Shown one piece after another: positions 1-16,780 of a DNA stretch of 64,000 bases (position 1 is the stretch's first letter; each line of letters begins with the position of its first letter). The stretch covers positions 746,229 through 810,228 of the forward strand of contig NW_006766889.1 of assembly GCF_000275845.1 (NCBI RefSeq), in the 5' to 3' direction. This DNA comes from Dichomitus squalens LYAD-421 SS1 (lineage: Eukaryota > Basidiomycota > Agaricomycetes > Polyporales > Polyporaceae). The position numbers and the translations under genes were made by a program. The notes under the pieces were generated by a model. The model was not told the DNA's origin and made no database searches. It saw nothing but the letters and a program-made list of their open reading frames with translations.

Positions 1-276
1 TGAGCGCGCGCCACGCAAGGGGTTGTCGCGGAGACTAGGCGCGACGGCCCGAGGCTCAGCGATCGGCGCCAAGTCGAGCATAGCGTAAGACTGAGGACGT
101 AGGAGGAGAGGGAGAGAGAGGGAATATACAAGGCAGAGGGCGGGCAACGGTGCGGACAGAGGGGTCTCGCACGGTACGACACCGACGTACCAGGGAACCG
201 AACCAAGGGTCAAAAGGGCCAGGGCGGCACGGAGGCACAAACCTACCAGCAAGACGTAGCGGCACGCAGGCACAGG

Positions 277-372
277 CTAGTCCCCAATGACGTAAGTATA
301 TTGACAAGTACGAAGATACAGCTAGTAACTCACCTAGTCCCCAATGACGTAAGAGGTCGAGATGGGGACTAG
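277..372. repeat. Short direct repeat pair with an inverted partial copy
   Basis: The 20-mer CTAGTCCCCAATGACGTAAG occurs at 277-296 and again at 333-352. The inverse of its first nine bases (GGGGACTAG) follows near 364-372. Seen directly. The pattern could be a remnant of a transposon end or a tandem duplication; no element could be delimited. Confidence 0.6.
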
Positions 373-958
373 GGGCTAAAGGGCTCTACTCTATATACCT
401 GTAGACCGGTGCACAGACCATGTAGCTATTTGTACGTGTTTGGCACGACCAGAGGCTTGAGGGCTTAAGTACTAGGCACAAGTCAGAGGGGTGTATGTCG
501 TACTAACTACTGTGGGGTGATCCTTATCTAATCTAACGATCATGAGGCCATGAGGGAGGGAGTGTGGTGGCAGTGCATTGCCGGGGGTATGTAGACACTT
601 AGACAGAGCGCCAGGAACCTGGATGCCGACGTGAGGCTGCACGTGGCGAACATCGTGGTGCTGCTGGAAAAGGGCGCTGTATGGAGCGCTGGTGGGCTTG
701 GAGGGGGGGAACGGCGGGTTCCGAGGTGTTGTTGGCGCTGAGAGGTGAGAGTCCCGGTCCGTACGGTTGGAGAAAGGCAGGCAGAGGGTGTCATGGGCGC
801 TATGCGGAGCGCGGCCGTGACAGGGTTCATGGTCAGTGGCTCGAGCAACTGCATGCACATCGCACACTGAGGGCAGCCTCCCCCTTTCTCGGATTGCCCC
901 AAATGGAGGTCGATATGTCACACAGGTCACCGAGCGGGGAGTCAGGGGGGTAAAGCCA

Positions 959-1022
959 CCAGACGTTCGAGTGTCCGGATGCCCCCGATTTTTCGCATCC
1001 GCTTCACACTCCGAACGTCTGG
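959..1022. repeat. Imperfect inverted repeat (hairpin)
   Basis: The arm at 959-982 (CCAGACGTTCG, then AGTGT, then GGATGC) is matched in reverse complement by 995-1022, with a few inserted bases in the second arm. The spacer is about 12 nt and T-rich. It would fold into a strong hairpin in DNA or RNA. No gene lies next to it, so its role is unknown. Confidence 0.6.
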
Positions 1023-2090
1023 TCACGAGACTAGACTCAGGGGAACGCAGAAGTCCACTCGGATAGCACTGCTGAGACCGAAACTTGGGCGCGAGGGTTA
1101 GTGACACATCAAGACGCATGTTCGCAGGAATTGCTCGGTATGTGATTTCCGGGAATGGTCAAACAAAGATACTGACCTTCCATGGCAGATCGACTCAGAG
1201 GCAGGGGTTACCTGAAGAGTGAAGAAAGCGCGTAGGCCACTGTGAAGTCGAGAATCTATATGTATATAGATCCTTGGCCCAGCTGGCACAAGTCTAACTC
1301 CATATGGAGGCGTATTAAGGGCGTTTGGACGACGTGGATGATACCGACCGCATGATCTGAATCATAGAATTGTGAGAGTATGATGAAGTGATCTGTACAC
1401 GAGAGATAACAAAATATATAGCCATGATTTGCGCTCAATGGTACATGACATTATACCGTATGGACGGCCTCGTACATCTTCAATCAGAAACACGAAGGAG
1501 CAGCGGCAGCATAAGACACCGACGAAAGAGCAAAGGGTGCCGAGCGACACAAGTCCCAGAGAAGAATGCACCACCTGGGTAGCTTGGTAACGATGGACTC
1601 GAGCCCCGATGCGAGGAAGCTCGAGGGATCCAAGATGGCAGTACAAGGAGAGCACGAGAAATGAGTAGACATCGGCTCGATTTCCTACAAGCCATCGTTC
1701 AGAGCTCTCGTACACATGCTCATACAGCGCACGCACGCCAAGCTGCACCTTCTGCAGGCAACTAATGTATATGCTTGAGTACAGCAGATAGAAGGAAGAC
1801 GATAGGCATTGGGCGTCTGAGATGATAGGACGGAAACGTGACGGATTACAGAGGCACAACGTGGATGCGAGGGTGGATACGTTACGATGACGGGACGGAG
1901 CATGGCAACGCACGTCAGGTGTCCAGATCAGCGGTCGACGGACGGAAAGAGTGGTGGAGGAGCGGAGAGGACAGCGGCGGCGGCGTGACGGCGCATAGCG
2001 ATCATGCGCGCTGAGGTTGATTGCATGAGTACACGACTCGGAGCGTGTGGCAGTGAGAGCCACTAAGCAAGGTTGGCTGTCGAGGGTGTT

Positions 2091-2869
2091 TCATGCCGAG
2101 TCCTCGACTATGGCGGTGGTTTCATCCTTCGTCTCAACGGACTCAGCTCCTTCCTCCTCGGGCTGGGGTGCTTCCGCGAGCGGGCTTTCCTTCGTAGGAG
2201 CGGCCGCGTTTGAGACCGAATTGGTAGGCGAGACCGAGAGCGACTGATGCACGGGGGGCGAGGTGGCGTGGGGGATGCTGGAAGGAAGGCAATGCAAACA
2301 CAGTCAGCATGTCTCTCCATTCCGTATGAAATTGACCTATTAGCGCAGCTGCGCATGTAGCGCACCGCAGATACAGCGCAAGACGCGATGGAGGAAAGGG
2401 GAGTAGCAGATGACAGCAGGAGAGAAGAGAGGTTAGACGGAGATCACCATACTCACTTCTCGGGGTTGGGGATGGCGGTACCGACGGTGTTCTGGGGTGC
2501 CTTGCCAGCCTTGCTCAGCGCGTAGTCTCCAGAGTCAAAGTACTTCCGATCCTAGATAGCGCACCAATCAGACCTTCATGGAGAGAGCGTATAGATGCAA
2601 GGGTCTGTCTGCTCAAGGATCGACATCTACCTTCTGCATCTTCGTCAAAACATTCTTGTGGGTCGGGAGTTTGCCGTAGAGGCGGAAGAGCTTCTGCTCT
2701 TCCTCCGTAAGTTTCTGTGAAAGCCACCGAGTTAGTCAAACATCTACACAGAGCATTGCTGTAACAATCCCTGATCGTTCTACGCGGCAGCGGGGAACAG
2801 ATCGCAAAAGGAGCGCATGAAGCGAATACATACGCTGATGTCGACCTTGTTGCGCTTAGCAGGTAACAT
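2091..2869 (-). CDS. igo1: Endosulfine family protein (Igo1/ENSA/ARPP19-like PP2A inhibitor)
   Basis: Four exons on the minus strand (2869-2834, 2714-2631, 2551-2457, 2277-2091) join to a 133-aa protein. The core reads KLTEEEQKLFRLYGKLP, then a helix, then DRKYFDSGDYALSKAG, which holds the endosulfine signature FDSGDY. In this family the Ser of FDSGDY is phosphorylated by Greatwall/Rim15 kinase, and the phosphoprotein then inhibits PP2A-B55; this drives mitotic entry in animals and quiescence programmes in yeast. The C-terminal 60 residues are acidic and rich in Ala, Pro and Glu, as is usual in the family. All introns have GT-AG ends, and the frame stays open only with these joins. The start is the first ATG before the conserved block, and the length matches fungal homologues. 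Confidence 0.93.
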
Positions 2870-3825
2870 GGCGGCAGAGGGTGGTGGGGAGAGGCGGCTG
2901 GCGATGGAGGTGGTGTCGAGAGAACGTGAGGAGAAGACGCAGGGAGGAGAGCGGAGCTCCGGGGAGCGGAAGAGGAGGAATCGGTGCAGAAGCCTTGTGG
3001 ACGGTGTCAGAGAGTGATCAGCAGGATGAGGTACAGTTTATGGGTGGACGTCGTGAGCGAAGCGTTCCGCAGGCGCCCACATCTCGGCCGTAGCCACCGC
3101 AGGCGATTGGGCGGAGACTGGCGGAATTTGGATTTTGCTCCCTCCGTGTGACGTAACATCGACCCGATCTAGATTCCACTTCTACTGGGCACCCAGCCCG
3201 CCCTCTCGGAATTCTGCCATCCGGCGATTGCAGACCGTAGTGAATGCGCACGCATAGGAGGCGTATCTGTTCATCTATTCCAATCCTCCAACGACACGGC
3301 ACTGCCGGAATGCGCGACTTCAGGCAAAGACTAGTGTAACCATATGTCCGACGTTAATACGCCCGGCGTACACGCTGCACCCTGAAACCTTCAACAGCTG
3401 ACAAAGCCCAGGCCAAAGCATTCGGGAACGGCAGACTTCGCCTGGCCTTCAAAACGATGTAGCTTTTGGGGATTGTAAGTATCCGGAATACGTCCATAAA
3501 CCCCCCCCCCCCTTTCACCAAAGCCTGCATCCTTCACGCGCATACCCAACACCACCAGTCAGGCTCTTATCGCCATCGCATGTACCGCGTTCACCATCGC
3601 TCGCAATGAGGCTGCCCTCGTTCCTCCCACATGCTCCTCCCCCCTCGTGTACGTCACTTTGAACGTCTCCACGCTGCCCATCGATTGCCCATTGCGCGCC
3701 TGCTACACAGTTCTGGCTGGTGAACAAGCGCGCATGCCTCCAGGATGATTCTTCTGAGCGTAGTTCTGGAACGCCGTATAATTCAGGAGAAGGCGCGCTT
3801 GAGCGGGGAAGACGGACGGTCTCCA
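2870..3825. other. Intergenic, no gene seen
   Basis: This is the 5' flank of the endosulfine gene and the 3' flank of the unknown minus-strand gene. It contains a run of about a dozen C residues near 3500-3512. The open frames on both strands overlap each other and show no domain. Confidence 0.4.
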
Positions 3826-6314
3826 TCAGATGATCTCGACACAAGACAAGTCGGGTCCCGTGCCAGTGGTGTCCTGAGAGCGTGCCACAGGGTAAGTCCC
3901 GGAGCTGCCAGCTTCTTGAGGTTCGAGATCGTCGTCCAAGAGCATATGGAAGTGAGATGTCGTGTCGCCTGGAGCCTCATGGAAGGGAGGACCAAAACCC
4001 TGAGTTTGAATCTGAGAGGGCAGGTAACTGGGAGTCGAGCAGCTAGATGTAGAAAGACGCGGCAAGGAACGCAGATTGTGCGCTAAATCCAAGTCACAGA
4101 ACACAGTTACTGCCTCCGAAAGCCGGGAAGCCGCGCGCTGAGATAAGAAGACCTGATCGTTCAGGTTATTGCTGATTTGATCTGTGGAATGTGCGAGATC
4201 TTCCAGCCATTCATCATCTTCGACGTTCAGCATCGCATCCGACAGTGATTTGGAGATCACGACGCGCGGGTAGGGATCGGAGAAAGCTGAGTCCTGTCCT
4301 GTCGTATAGGATGCCCGAGACGAATCAAAGGCCGGGGGGTCCTCCCAGTCTAGCATCGGATCCTGGAGAAAACGTGTCATCGATAATCGTGAATCAGTAA
4401 CGCACGCAGGGACAGACAACGAGGACAAACGTCGAGCGTCGTAGATTGTGAGCTGTCCCAAAAGTCATCAGAACTTTCCAGCGGAGCATAGGCAAGGGAC
4501 TCCGCTTCGTCGGAGACCCAGATATCGATGTCATTGACCAGACTGGCATCGTCGTGGGTGAAAGGGTCACCGCCTTCCTGACTTCCACCGAGTGTCTCCG
4601 CATCTTCGTCAAGCCAGAGGTCGGGTTTGGCTAGAGGATACAGTCTAATATCGGAGGACTGATCGTTCTCGAGGACTTCATCACTTCGAGGCAAATCTGG
4701 ACAATCTGACAGTGCGAAGTCGTCTTTGTCGGCGGTCCTTCCATAACCTTTATCGGGGAAGATGCTACACAAATCCTGCACAGGGTCGGGATTCAACACA
4801 GCTGTTGTCTCGAATCCACTCACCCTACGCCGCGACGACCTTGGCATCGCCTTGTATATACGTTCAAGCGCCCGAGAGAGGGTATCGGCATAGTCTAGAT
4901 TGTAAAAATCGCCTTTTGGTTCGGCTAATACGCATTTGGTTTGTACCGGGTCTTCGTCTGCCGTGTTGCCTAGGACCGCTTGTAGTAAGTGCTCCAGCGC
5001 AACGTTGGCATCCACATCGGTGCTATTCAGCGCCTGGGGAATCGAGGAATTGAGATTATGTGCGCGGGAGGGATACAGATTGGATGTCAAGCCCCACCTG
5101 TATAATCCGGCGACTTCTCTTCCGGAATGCGGTGTGTGGAGAACGGCGTATGATGTCCACGACCGCGAGAGAAAGCTTTGAGACAGTTGCGATTTCCCCG
5201 TCGAACCGCTGTAACGACACGTAGCGTGTTAGCTGTCCGACCACTGTTGTCCTGTGTGCGGACTCAGTATATGCGCCATGCAAACCTTGCGCCATGGTCC
5301 AAATATCAATGGGTATCGCCTGCACATACGGTAAACAGTGTACATGCCTCCGTCAGTTCGCCAAGTGCTGGGTGAGCTCAGTCACGACGAGAGCACGTAC
5401 CGTATGGAGTGGAGAACAAATTGCTCCAGAAGACGGTCTAACACAGAAACAACTGGGAGAAGTATACTCGGTGCAAAGGGGTCCGCGATTCCGGAGTTGT
5501 CTGTGATGTGAACGTGGACGTGGTGCGGGATAGGCAGCATCAGCATACAACGAGGTATCCCAAGCACAACTTATGCGTTCGGACCTGGTATATCGGGCGT
5601 CCGAGGAGGCGTTGTGCAGACATAGAGGAGGTCAACTGCGGACAAACGGATGTAGGGTGACCGCCTCTCCAGGAAGGACCGTGTTGGACTCAACGTCACT
5701 GATTACGATTAAGCGAATGAGTAAAAATGGCCTAGATGCAACGGAGATCGTCCGGTCGCGCTAGCGCAGCGCATCGCCCAGCGCGCATACAGGTTTTCCG
5801 GGCCAAAGGCAGTGCACGCCACGCGAACAATGAATGGGATGATAGCAGAGTATGCACCACCGGCTGTTCGAGAATAGTACGCACATTTCGCAGTACCATC
5901 TTCCTCTTCTAAAAATACTTTGGATGAGGCTCTAACCCCTAGACTGTCGCCAACCTGTAACACATGAGAGGCCAGAAGAGTATGAAACGCGCGTCAGCGT
6001 TTGCGCGAAGAGGAGATGCGGTCAAATAAGCCAGAGGCAGTGAGACGAACCGCATGAAAGTATTCCAACAGATGCTGGGCGATCGCGGAACTTTGCATGG
6101 AGCGACCGCCGTGTACCGTGCGGTTGAAAGTCCCCGAGAGGGAGAGGACCAGGTCGGACTGCAGGATCACATCCACGTCACGGGGAACCCCATTCTTGAC
6201 GGTGAACACGACAGACGAGGGTTCGCCTATGATGAATTCATAACGGACGTGGAGGTCGATGTCGAGCGCGTCCGTGTGGTCGCGGAGGACGGTGGATGTG
6301 GTAAAGGAAGGCAT
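3826..6314 (-). CDS. Unknown multi-exon protein
   Basis: A chain of open segments on the minus strand looks like real protein but I do not recognise it. The likely first exon starts at ATG 6314 (MPSFTTSTVLRDHTDALDID) and contains beta-rich text such as VRYEFIIGEPSSVVFTVKN. After an acceptor near 5957 comes VGDSLGVRASSKVFLEEEDG, then segments around 5.4 kb and 5.2 kb, an acidic Asp/Ser-rich part at 5090-4420, and a last exon from about 4361 (DPMLDWEDPPAFDSSRASY) to the TGA at 3826. The final junction is well supported (donor after ...TTLD, acceptor TTCTCCAG). The upstream joins are uncertain, so the exact protein is not. The C-terminal half looks disordered. It may be one gene or two; the gap to the PKC gene is about 250 bp, head to head. 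Confidence 0.45.
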
Positions 6315-6563
6315 AAGGAGGACTCGGTCGTACGGACTTAGATGGATCAGAAGTCGAGTGTAAGGAGAGTAAATAAGGAAACGATAAGCATCTTATCATC
6401 GCGGCAGTGGCGATGAGACAAGCAGATGCACACAGTCACTGCCCTCGGCGGAACAGTCAGGCTCTCTCAGCTGCCCTCAGCTTATATCCACTCCTCGTCT
6501 TCCTCCTCCAGCTCGCCCGAAGACATCTCCCGCTCGCGCGGGTCTCCAAACCACACGACCGCC

Positions 6564-10634
<4,071 letters not shown>

Positions 10635-10922
10635 GCGACACTGGTTTACATGGCCTTTTCACGATACTTATTACGTTCCACCTGTTACGTCGAATTGTGT
10701 ATGCACTGTCGTCTGTCGTAGTCCTTCCTCGCTGTACTTGGATACCTGTCGTCTTGTTGATGACGCCCGCAAACGCCAATCGCCGCCCAGAGAAGTTCCC
10801 CTCATGTATCCAACGTCTCCCTCGCCAATGCCTCATTACGCTGTATATAGGTACTACTCCTAGGTATATGGCATATACCTCCCTCGCCGCCAAATGTCGT
10901 GTGCCGAGTACGCCAGATCCAA

Positions 10923-11296
10923 TCATGAATTCTCCTCTTGAACTGCTCCAAGGCCACCCGACTTCGACGCCGTCAAGATGTGTCCTCCTGTACCGGGAAG
11001 GCCATGCGGTTGTTGCTCTGTCTCTGCGGAGACGTCGCCGTCGTCACTGTGGCCACGCATGAGCTCATGAAAGCTCTGCCACAGAGCGGCAATAGTTTCG
11101 TATTCTCGTGTCATCCCGAGGACCTCCTCAAGCTTCCGGTTGAGGTTGTTGCTGGATGAGAGCAGCTCCTCGAAACCCTGCGCGTACGGTATGAGCCACG
11201 ACGCGAACCACGATCATAATGAACACAACTCACGCTGGAGATTTCGGCTGTTAGCCTGTCGCGCTCTTTTTCAAAGAACGATGTATTTTCCTCCAT
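10923..11296 (-). CDS. dad1: DASH complex subunit Dad1
   Basis: Two exons (11296-11234 and 11177-10923) encode 105 aa. The N-terminal 60 residues match Dad1: [13 protein letters not shown], then [15 protein letters not shown], then [17 protein letters not shown]. Dad1 is part of the fungal DASH/Dam1 ring, which couples kinetochores to microtubules. The tail after residue 60 (Asp/Gly/Ser-rich) is longer than in yeast and looks disordered. The gene converges on pkc1, with about 290 bp between the two stop codons. The start is the ATG just before the conserved block; an upstream in-frame extension of the open frame has no family resemblance. Confidence 0.9.
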
Positions 11297-12667
11297 GATA
11301 GTGTGCGGGCGCGGGTGCTCTAGATTAGCCCGACAGTTGTGATGGCGGGTTGCATCTGGAGCCCCATCCGAATCGGGGTTGTTCAGCCGCGCAGCCGTGG
11401 CGTGAGAACGCGAAGGTGAGCCACAGAGCGCACGCGGATGGATATTCCGAAGCGCGAACTTCACCCTTCATGGATGGAGGTGGAACCTCACAGTATCTTA
11501 CAGCACTACGAAGAGTGTACGTACAAGTTGTACGAGGACAGCATCGCGACGCGCACTGCGCAAGGCATTTCGTGTCAATACCCTATTATTGTCGCTGCCA
11601 ACTCATACATAGGGAATCAAGTTCAATCATCAACAGCCTCATATGCCCTTCAACAAGTGCTATAGACTCGGGAATATCCCGCACCGGCTCGATCTTATCC
11701 TCAAAATTGAATAGTCGTACACGTGCGGAAAATTTTCCACTGTCATCCAACTCGTCGTTGCCTATCTGACCACTGTTTCCAGTCCAGGCATGCTCTTCAG
11801 TCATTCGTTCATCAGATGCTCATGTATCATGACCCGATTCGCCAAGATTCCCCGCTTCGGGAAGCCATACGTCTCACTTAGAATTCGAAGGACGTGATCA
11901 ATGAGACATCTCGACTCAAGGTCCACCTGACTCAACCCGTGCCGGAGTGCCTGCTTACTTTCATATCGTTGTCTTTGCGTGAGCATGACACGTTAGGCTC
12001 ATTTGAGTGATCGTATCTCCGGACACAATGTAAGCCTGTTCCTAGCACAAGACCCTACCCCGATGGGAACCCGCTCAAGATCTGTTCAGGGTGAGTTCAG
12101 TTTCGTGGTCAGCGGAAGTCCTTCGACTCACGCGTGCCCTTGGAGATCCTCGGCCCCAGCAGTCTAGTCATAGCGTTTCGGCCCGAACACGATCGATACT
12201 GTCGCACATGGATGGGATATCTCTTCCATTGAGTTCGTGGCCACGCGTTTGGCCTGGTGCCTCCATGTCGTCTCATACCGTTTTCGCCGATGCCTTTCCT
12301 TCTCAAACCTTACTGTAGACGATCATTGGTGGGGAGTTTGAATAATTGATCGCGAGGCCGTACGTCAGTCGGACTAGCAGCGTGGCCTTGATATCGAGAG
12401 ACATGATTGTGGTTTGACGTTGGACACTGGACCACCATGTGCTAGACTTCCTCTTCATATCGTATAATCTGCGTTCCTGTGGTGGAAGTGCGATCTATAT
12501 CGCGCACGGAAATTGACCCTTCTAGCTGATCTCTTTTCAAGGTGATGAACCCTGACTAACTTCGACGATGATCCTCTAGGCTACGCATCCTTCTTCCGGA
12601 CTATATCAGCACTGGAAGATGCTCAGGGTGTGTGCCCTTCATCCTGGTCTTGGTCCACTGCCTCGCC
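11297..12667. other. Intergenic; two overlapping minus-strand frames of unknown status
   Basis: Between dad1 and paralogue A there is no recognisable gene. Two minus-strand frames (11986-11801 and 11804-11586) overlap by ATGA and contain protein-like text (LESRCLIDHVLRILSETYG; RVRLFNFEDKIEPVRDIPES), which suggests either a small unknown gene with a frameshift or a decayed one. The plus-strand 300 bp before 12668 should hold the promoter of paralogue A. Confidence 0.35.
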
Positions 12668-15600
12668 ATGCAGACCTCCATCTCGGATACTCTCGAAGCC
12701 AGGCTCGCCATCGACTTTCTGAATGCTCAGCTATCCGTGAACTACGATGCCGCCTTGCAGCGTTATGCGTTATACCAGGATGCGGTCTCCACGGAAGATA
12801 GGAGTGCGTCTTGTACTTCCTATATCGTGTGTCGACAGCTGACTGAGATGCGGGACAGGGAATTCATACGCTTGGGCGAGGTTCAACTCAAGACAGAAGG
12901 GTCGCAACGCCGCAACGCTGGAATTCGCGTTCAGAAAGCCACGACTTTCATTTGTGTGCGACCACGATGGACTGTTAACGCTTGAGATCGAGCACGCCAC
13001 ACTCGTGACCCACGAGAGAGACGGGGCCATTAGCAGGTAAATGAGTTTCGGCCCTTTAGCGCAAACGTGATGCTTACCGATCGCAGGACCCCGCTGACCC
13101 ACTGGCATGACACCACGAGAACCTTCCGTATCACATCTGAGCGACGAACAATCGTTGGCAACGATGCTAAAGTGGGCGACCGCGAGAGTCGAATTCACAT
13201 GCTGGTCTTCGACCTTGAGCGTACGTTGTGATGTTCTACTTATGGACCGCATGTAATTCATACGCTGCGATTGTAGATGCCAAACCAGTTCCTCACATCA
13301 ACCACCGCGACATGCACCTCGAGGAGCAAGCGAAGGAGTACGCCGAACTCGACAAGCATCTACTCGGGTACCTCAAGGCGCTTCAGTCAGCTGGACACCA
13401 TGTTCTGTTCCTCGCTCCGGAGTTCGACGAGGACGAGTTCCGCTCCCCGACTCGTTTCTCGTTGACCTCCGAGAACCCTCCCGAGCTTCACGATATCGCT
13501 GGCTTCACTGCACCTATGATCAACCGCTACCTGTCTCTTCTCTGGTATACGTCTGCTTTCGTAGCTCAGCAGCGGAAGGGATTTGGTCAGGCGATGTGGG
13601 ACCAGACTACGTGTTTGGCGGGCTACCATTCTTGGCTCTCCCCTGGGCATGAAGCGGAGTGGCACTCATCGTTCATCATCAGCCAGCCTCCACGAGCCAC
13701 AGTCCTGTGCGGGCGTGAGGTGATCCTGTACTTCACCCTATCACAGATCTCCTTCTACTACTCGGCGGATTATACGGAGGGTATCGTCGTCAGGTGGTCA
13801 ATTTCCCCTCTCTTGATATGTCATCAAGCTTACGCCGACTATTGCAGATCTGAGGCAGACTACGGCGACGAAGACTGGACGATCGCTCTCGTGGTCGATG
13901 TGACGGCGTCTAGTACGGGGATGACTATCCGTGCAGATAGTAAGTCTGCTGAGCCAATGAGCTATTCATGTATGTTGATATATCGTATCGACCCAGCGGC
14001 GCGCTATGCCTCCCGTTTCTCTAACTATTCTGACGTTTCGGAGGAACATATAGCTGCCCGCGACATGCTTATCACGTTCTTCGTCGAGCAATACTTCAAG
14101 CTCGTGGCAGGAACACGCCTTCAGCATCTGATCCGGAGCGTACGGAATGAGGTCATCGTTACAAGATCGACTGTTGACTCGGATGGTAGCTGGTGGATGC
14201 TAGAACGCGATTCGAAGTTTGGATCAACCGCCCTCGACAGCACGATCAGACACACCAAGATGCACGGTTTCGATGTCGTCGTTGCCATCTCGCAGACCTC
14301 CATCAACGCCCAACTTCGTACTCGGCTCTCAAGGATCCAGGAGTTGTTGAGGTGGGAACGCAGCGACTGTCTCATAGAAATCAAGTCGGTCTCCGTCCGA
14401 CTGGTCTACTTGGATGAGCCTCTCCTCACGGAATCAGAACGCTCCCGCGCGATCGTTACGGTCCACGTATCAGAAGGCTCTCTCATGTCACTTGTGAACA
14501 ACCGCCTGGAGCTGATGCCTCAGTATGTCGCGCCATACCGCATATTTCGCTCGCCATCCTGATACCTGCTCTAGAGACCAACCGTACCGCTTCGGAGAGT
14601 GTCGCCTCGCCTTCGAGGTGAATCTTAGGAGCCGGGAGCATTCGCAGCTGCACAATCCAAACTACTCGCCAAAGCCGTATTCGTATCCCCTTTACGAGCC
14701 AACAGACTACGCGCTTCACCACATCTATCTGAACCTTGAGCGTATGTTTTGGCTTCACGCTGGGAATCGCGCCTCTGATCTTCATCCCCTCGCCCGTTTA
14801 CAGATGCGCAGCACTCGCCAGAGTATTCTACCTTCGACGAGTCCTGGGATCTGGATGGCTTCATTGATCACCGCGTTCAGATGACTGTCGTCGATCGCAT
14901 ACTCAAGGAGTATCTGCCGGAGCTCATGTCCCACGGGGCACACGTCATCGCGAGCGTCCCTATTTACAACCACGAAGCCGCCCCTGCATTCTACCGTCTC
15001 ACAAGCATGGCCTTCCGAACGTACTCAGACGCAAATGTCGCCATTCGTGACGAGGCAGAGGCATCCTCGTCGCGCCCCGAGCAGATCTTATTCGTGCTCG
15101 GTATGACTGCGAGCGGTGTCTTGCCCAACATCAAAACGTTCAAGCCCTCCGCGCGATGGGTCGTCCATGCCAGTGCCGGGTTCTCGCACGGCACATTCGC
15201 GATCTCGCGCAGTACTTTCCACCTTCGTCTACATTCTCTCCTCGCGCGCGTCAACGCGCTCACTACTCTGGTGCCCGTCTCACCGTCGTACGATGGCATG
15301 GGAGGCGGGCGCGACATCGTGCAGCAATGGGCGAAGCACAAGGACTTCTCGAGCCAATCATGCGATTGGAAGGCGGTTGACTCGGACGACAACCTCACCG
15401 CGGACAAGTTCGAGTGGCAGTACACGAGGGAGTGGAATATGTCGGAAGAAGGCACGAGGCTTGCCGTGAAAGGCAACTACTTCGTCTCCTGTGGGTCTGG
15501 TTCTCGTTCCATTCCCTAATACTGTCACTGACCGCCAAACCAATACAGGCACTACTCACAATGAGCTTGAGCTGCCCGACGTCACGATGCTTTCCAGTGG

Positions 15601-16705
15601 ATCGCTAGAAGTGAGGATGTCGGGAACGATCAAGCTACGCATCGCGAGCACGCGTACCGACAACACATGGAGGTACGTCCTCTGGAGCGCCCTGAAGCCG
15701 CGTGTGATGCTATGATGACTCATTTACCACCGTTCTAGCACCGAATCTTCTGCCTTTTGGAAGGTCTCTATTAACATCAAGACCGCAGGCCGTGGGATTG
15801 TCAAGGTCGAGGTCGACGGTATCGACAACGTCAAGCAACTCCCACCGAAGACCGTCATCCGACGCGGCAGCGCTGAGATACCCGACGCGTACCAGATCCT
15901 ACAAGCAAATCTCCCTCAGAAAGAAGACTTCGCCGACGTATTGAAGGAGCTCGAGGAGTTACAAGGCGCCTGGAAGTATTACTACCCTGGGACGAGCGCC
16001 TTCGCACTGTGCAGCCCCATGTTCAACTTTGACGGCGATCTCCTCTTCGAATTGCGTCGCTCTCAATCCATCCTTCAGCACTCGTCCACCCAGAACGGGC
16101 TTGGTAGCCCCATCTCGCCGCGTACTCGTGCCAGCCGATCAGCTTCCCCAAGCCCTGTATCTCCGCAGAACGGCGCTGGCCAGCGTAACCAACGTCCGCG
16201 TCAGTCGAGTTCCGTCGAGCGGAGGAGCGCTCCTAGCTCCCGCTCTTCGAGTCCAGTCCCTAGCGACCACGTCCGCGGACGAATCACGCCCCCACCCACT
16301 CGGTTCGGGAATCAGGGGAGGACCTCGAGTCCTACGAAACCCGTCAGCGATTCGCCATCCAGTCCGTCGCGGCAGGGAACTCCGGGTCTGCGAGGTGGGA
16401 CTCAAAACCCTCCCGCTAATGTGCGTAGGGAGTCAACCGAGAACATCGGTGGTGCTGCCCGACTCAGCAATATTGTTCAGAATGTAGTCGGTGGGTCTGA
16501 TAGACGATGCGCTCGCGCGGTTCTGCTGCTGATACAGTTCAACAGAGGAACGGCAAGGAACTGGCTCAAGGATTGCGATGATGCCAGTGAGAATCCCAGT
16601 AGCTGGACGTGGAGGTGGGATGGCCGGCAGGGAAGTGAATATGGCCAGCCGCATGGGTCAATGAGTGGCAACTGCCTGTTCTTGATGGTCAATCCTAGAA
16701 AGTAG
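12668..16705 (+). CDS. Paralogue A of a tandem triplet, large protein of unknown function
   Basis: Ten exons (12668-12803, 12859-13036, 13087-13220, 13277-13793, 13848-13939, 13997-14522, 14575-14741, 14804-15490, 15549-15672, 15739-16705) join in frame to 1175 aa. The joins were fixed by aligning with B and C, which share every junction up to the tail. It opens with a helix (RLAIDFLNAQLSVNYD). Landmarks shared by all three copies follow: TIVGNDAKVGDRESRIHML, YLKALQSAGHHVLFLAPEF, GFDVVVAISQTSIN (about residue 450), an LFVLGMT-type strand followed by HGTFAISRSTFHLRL, and LKELEELQGAWKYYYPGT near the end of the conserved part. A Ser/Pro/Arg-rich tail of about 200 aa comes last. No signal peptide or membrane segment was seen. 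The repeated G-F-D...IN and AIS motifs resemble those of TULIP-fold OrfX/P47-like proteins; that is inference only. Confidence 0.85.
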
Positions 16706-16780
16706 CCGTTTGTAGTCCAACTTGTCTTGAATCATGCACTATCCAAGTTATTGTTGGTACGCGCCAGTGTACCGAGCTAA

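Larger units (their letters stand above)
1..2090. other. No supported gene; short repeats and a hairpin
   Basis: Open frames occur in nearly all six frames here, and none shows a recognisable domain or a convincing exon chain. The longest (472-1119, minus, 215 aa) is Pro/Ser/Arg-rich and overlaps equally good frames on the other strand, so I treat it as chance. The stretch holds a 20-bp direct repeat (277 and 333) and a long imperfect hairpin (959-1022), both listed separately. Confidence 0.5.

Noticed and set aside
472..1119. 215-aa minus-strand frame near the left edge
   Set aside because: Pro/Ser/Arg-rich without domain, overlaps several equally long frames on both strands and contains the hairpin; no intron chain.
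1255..1275. ATCTATATGTATATAGAT near-palindrome
   Set aside because: A/T-rich low-complexity sequence; such palindromes are common by chance.
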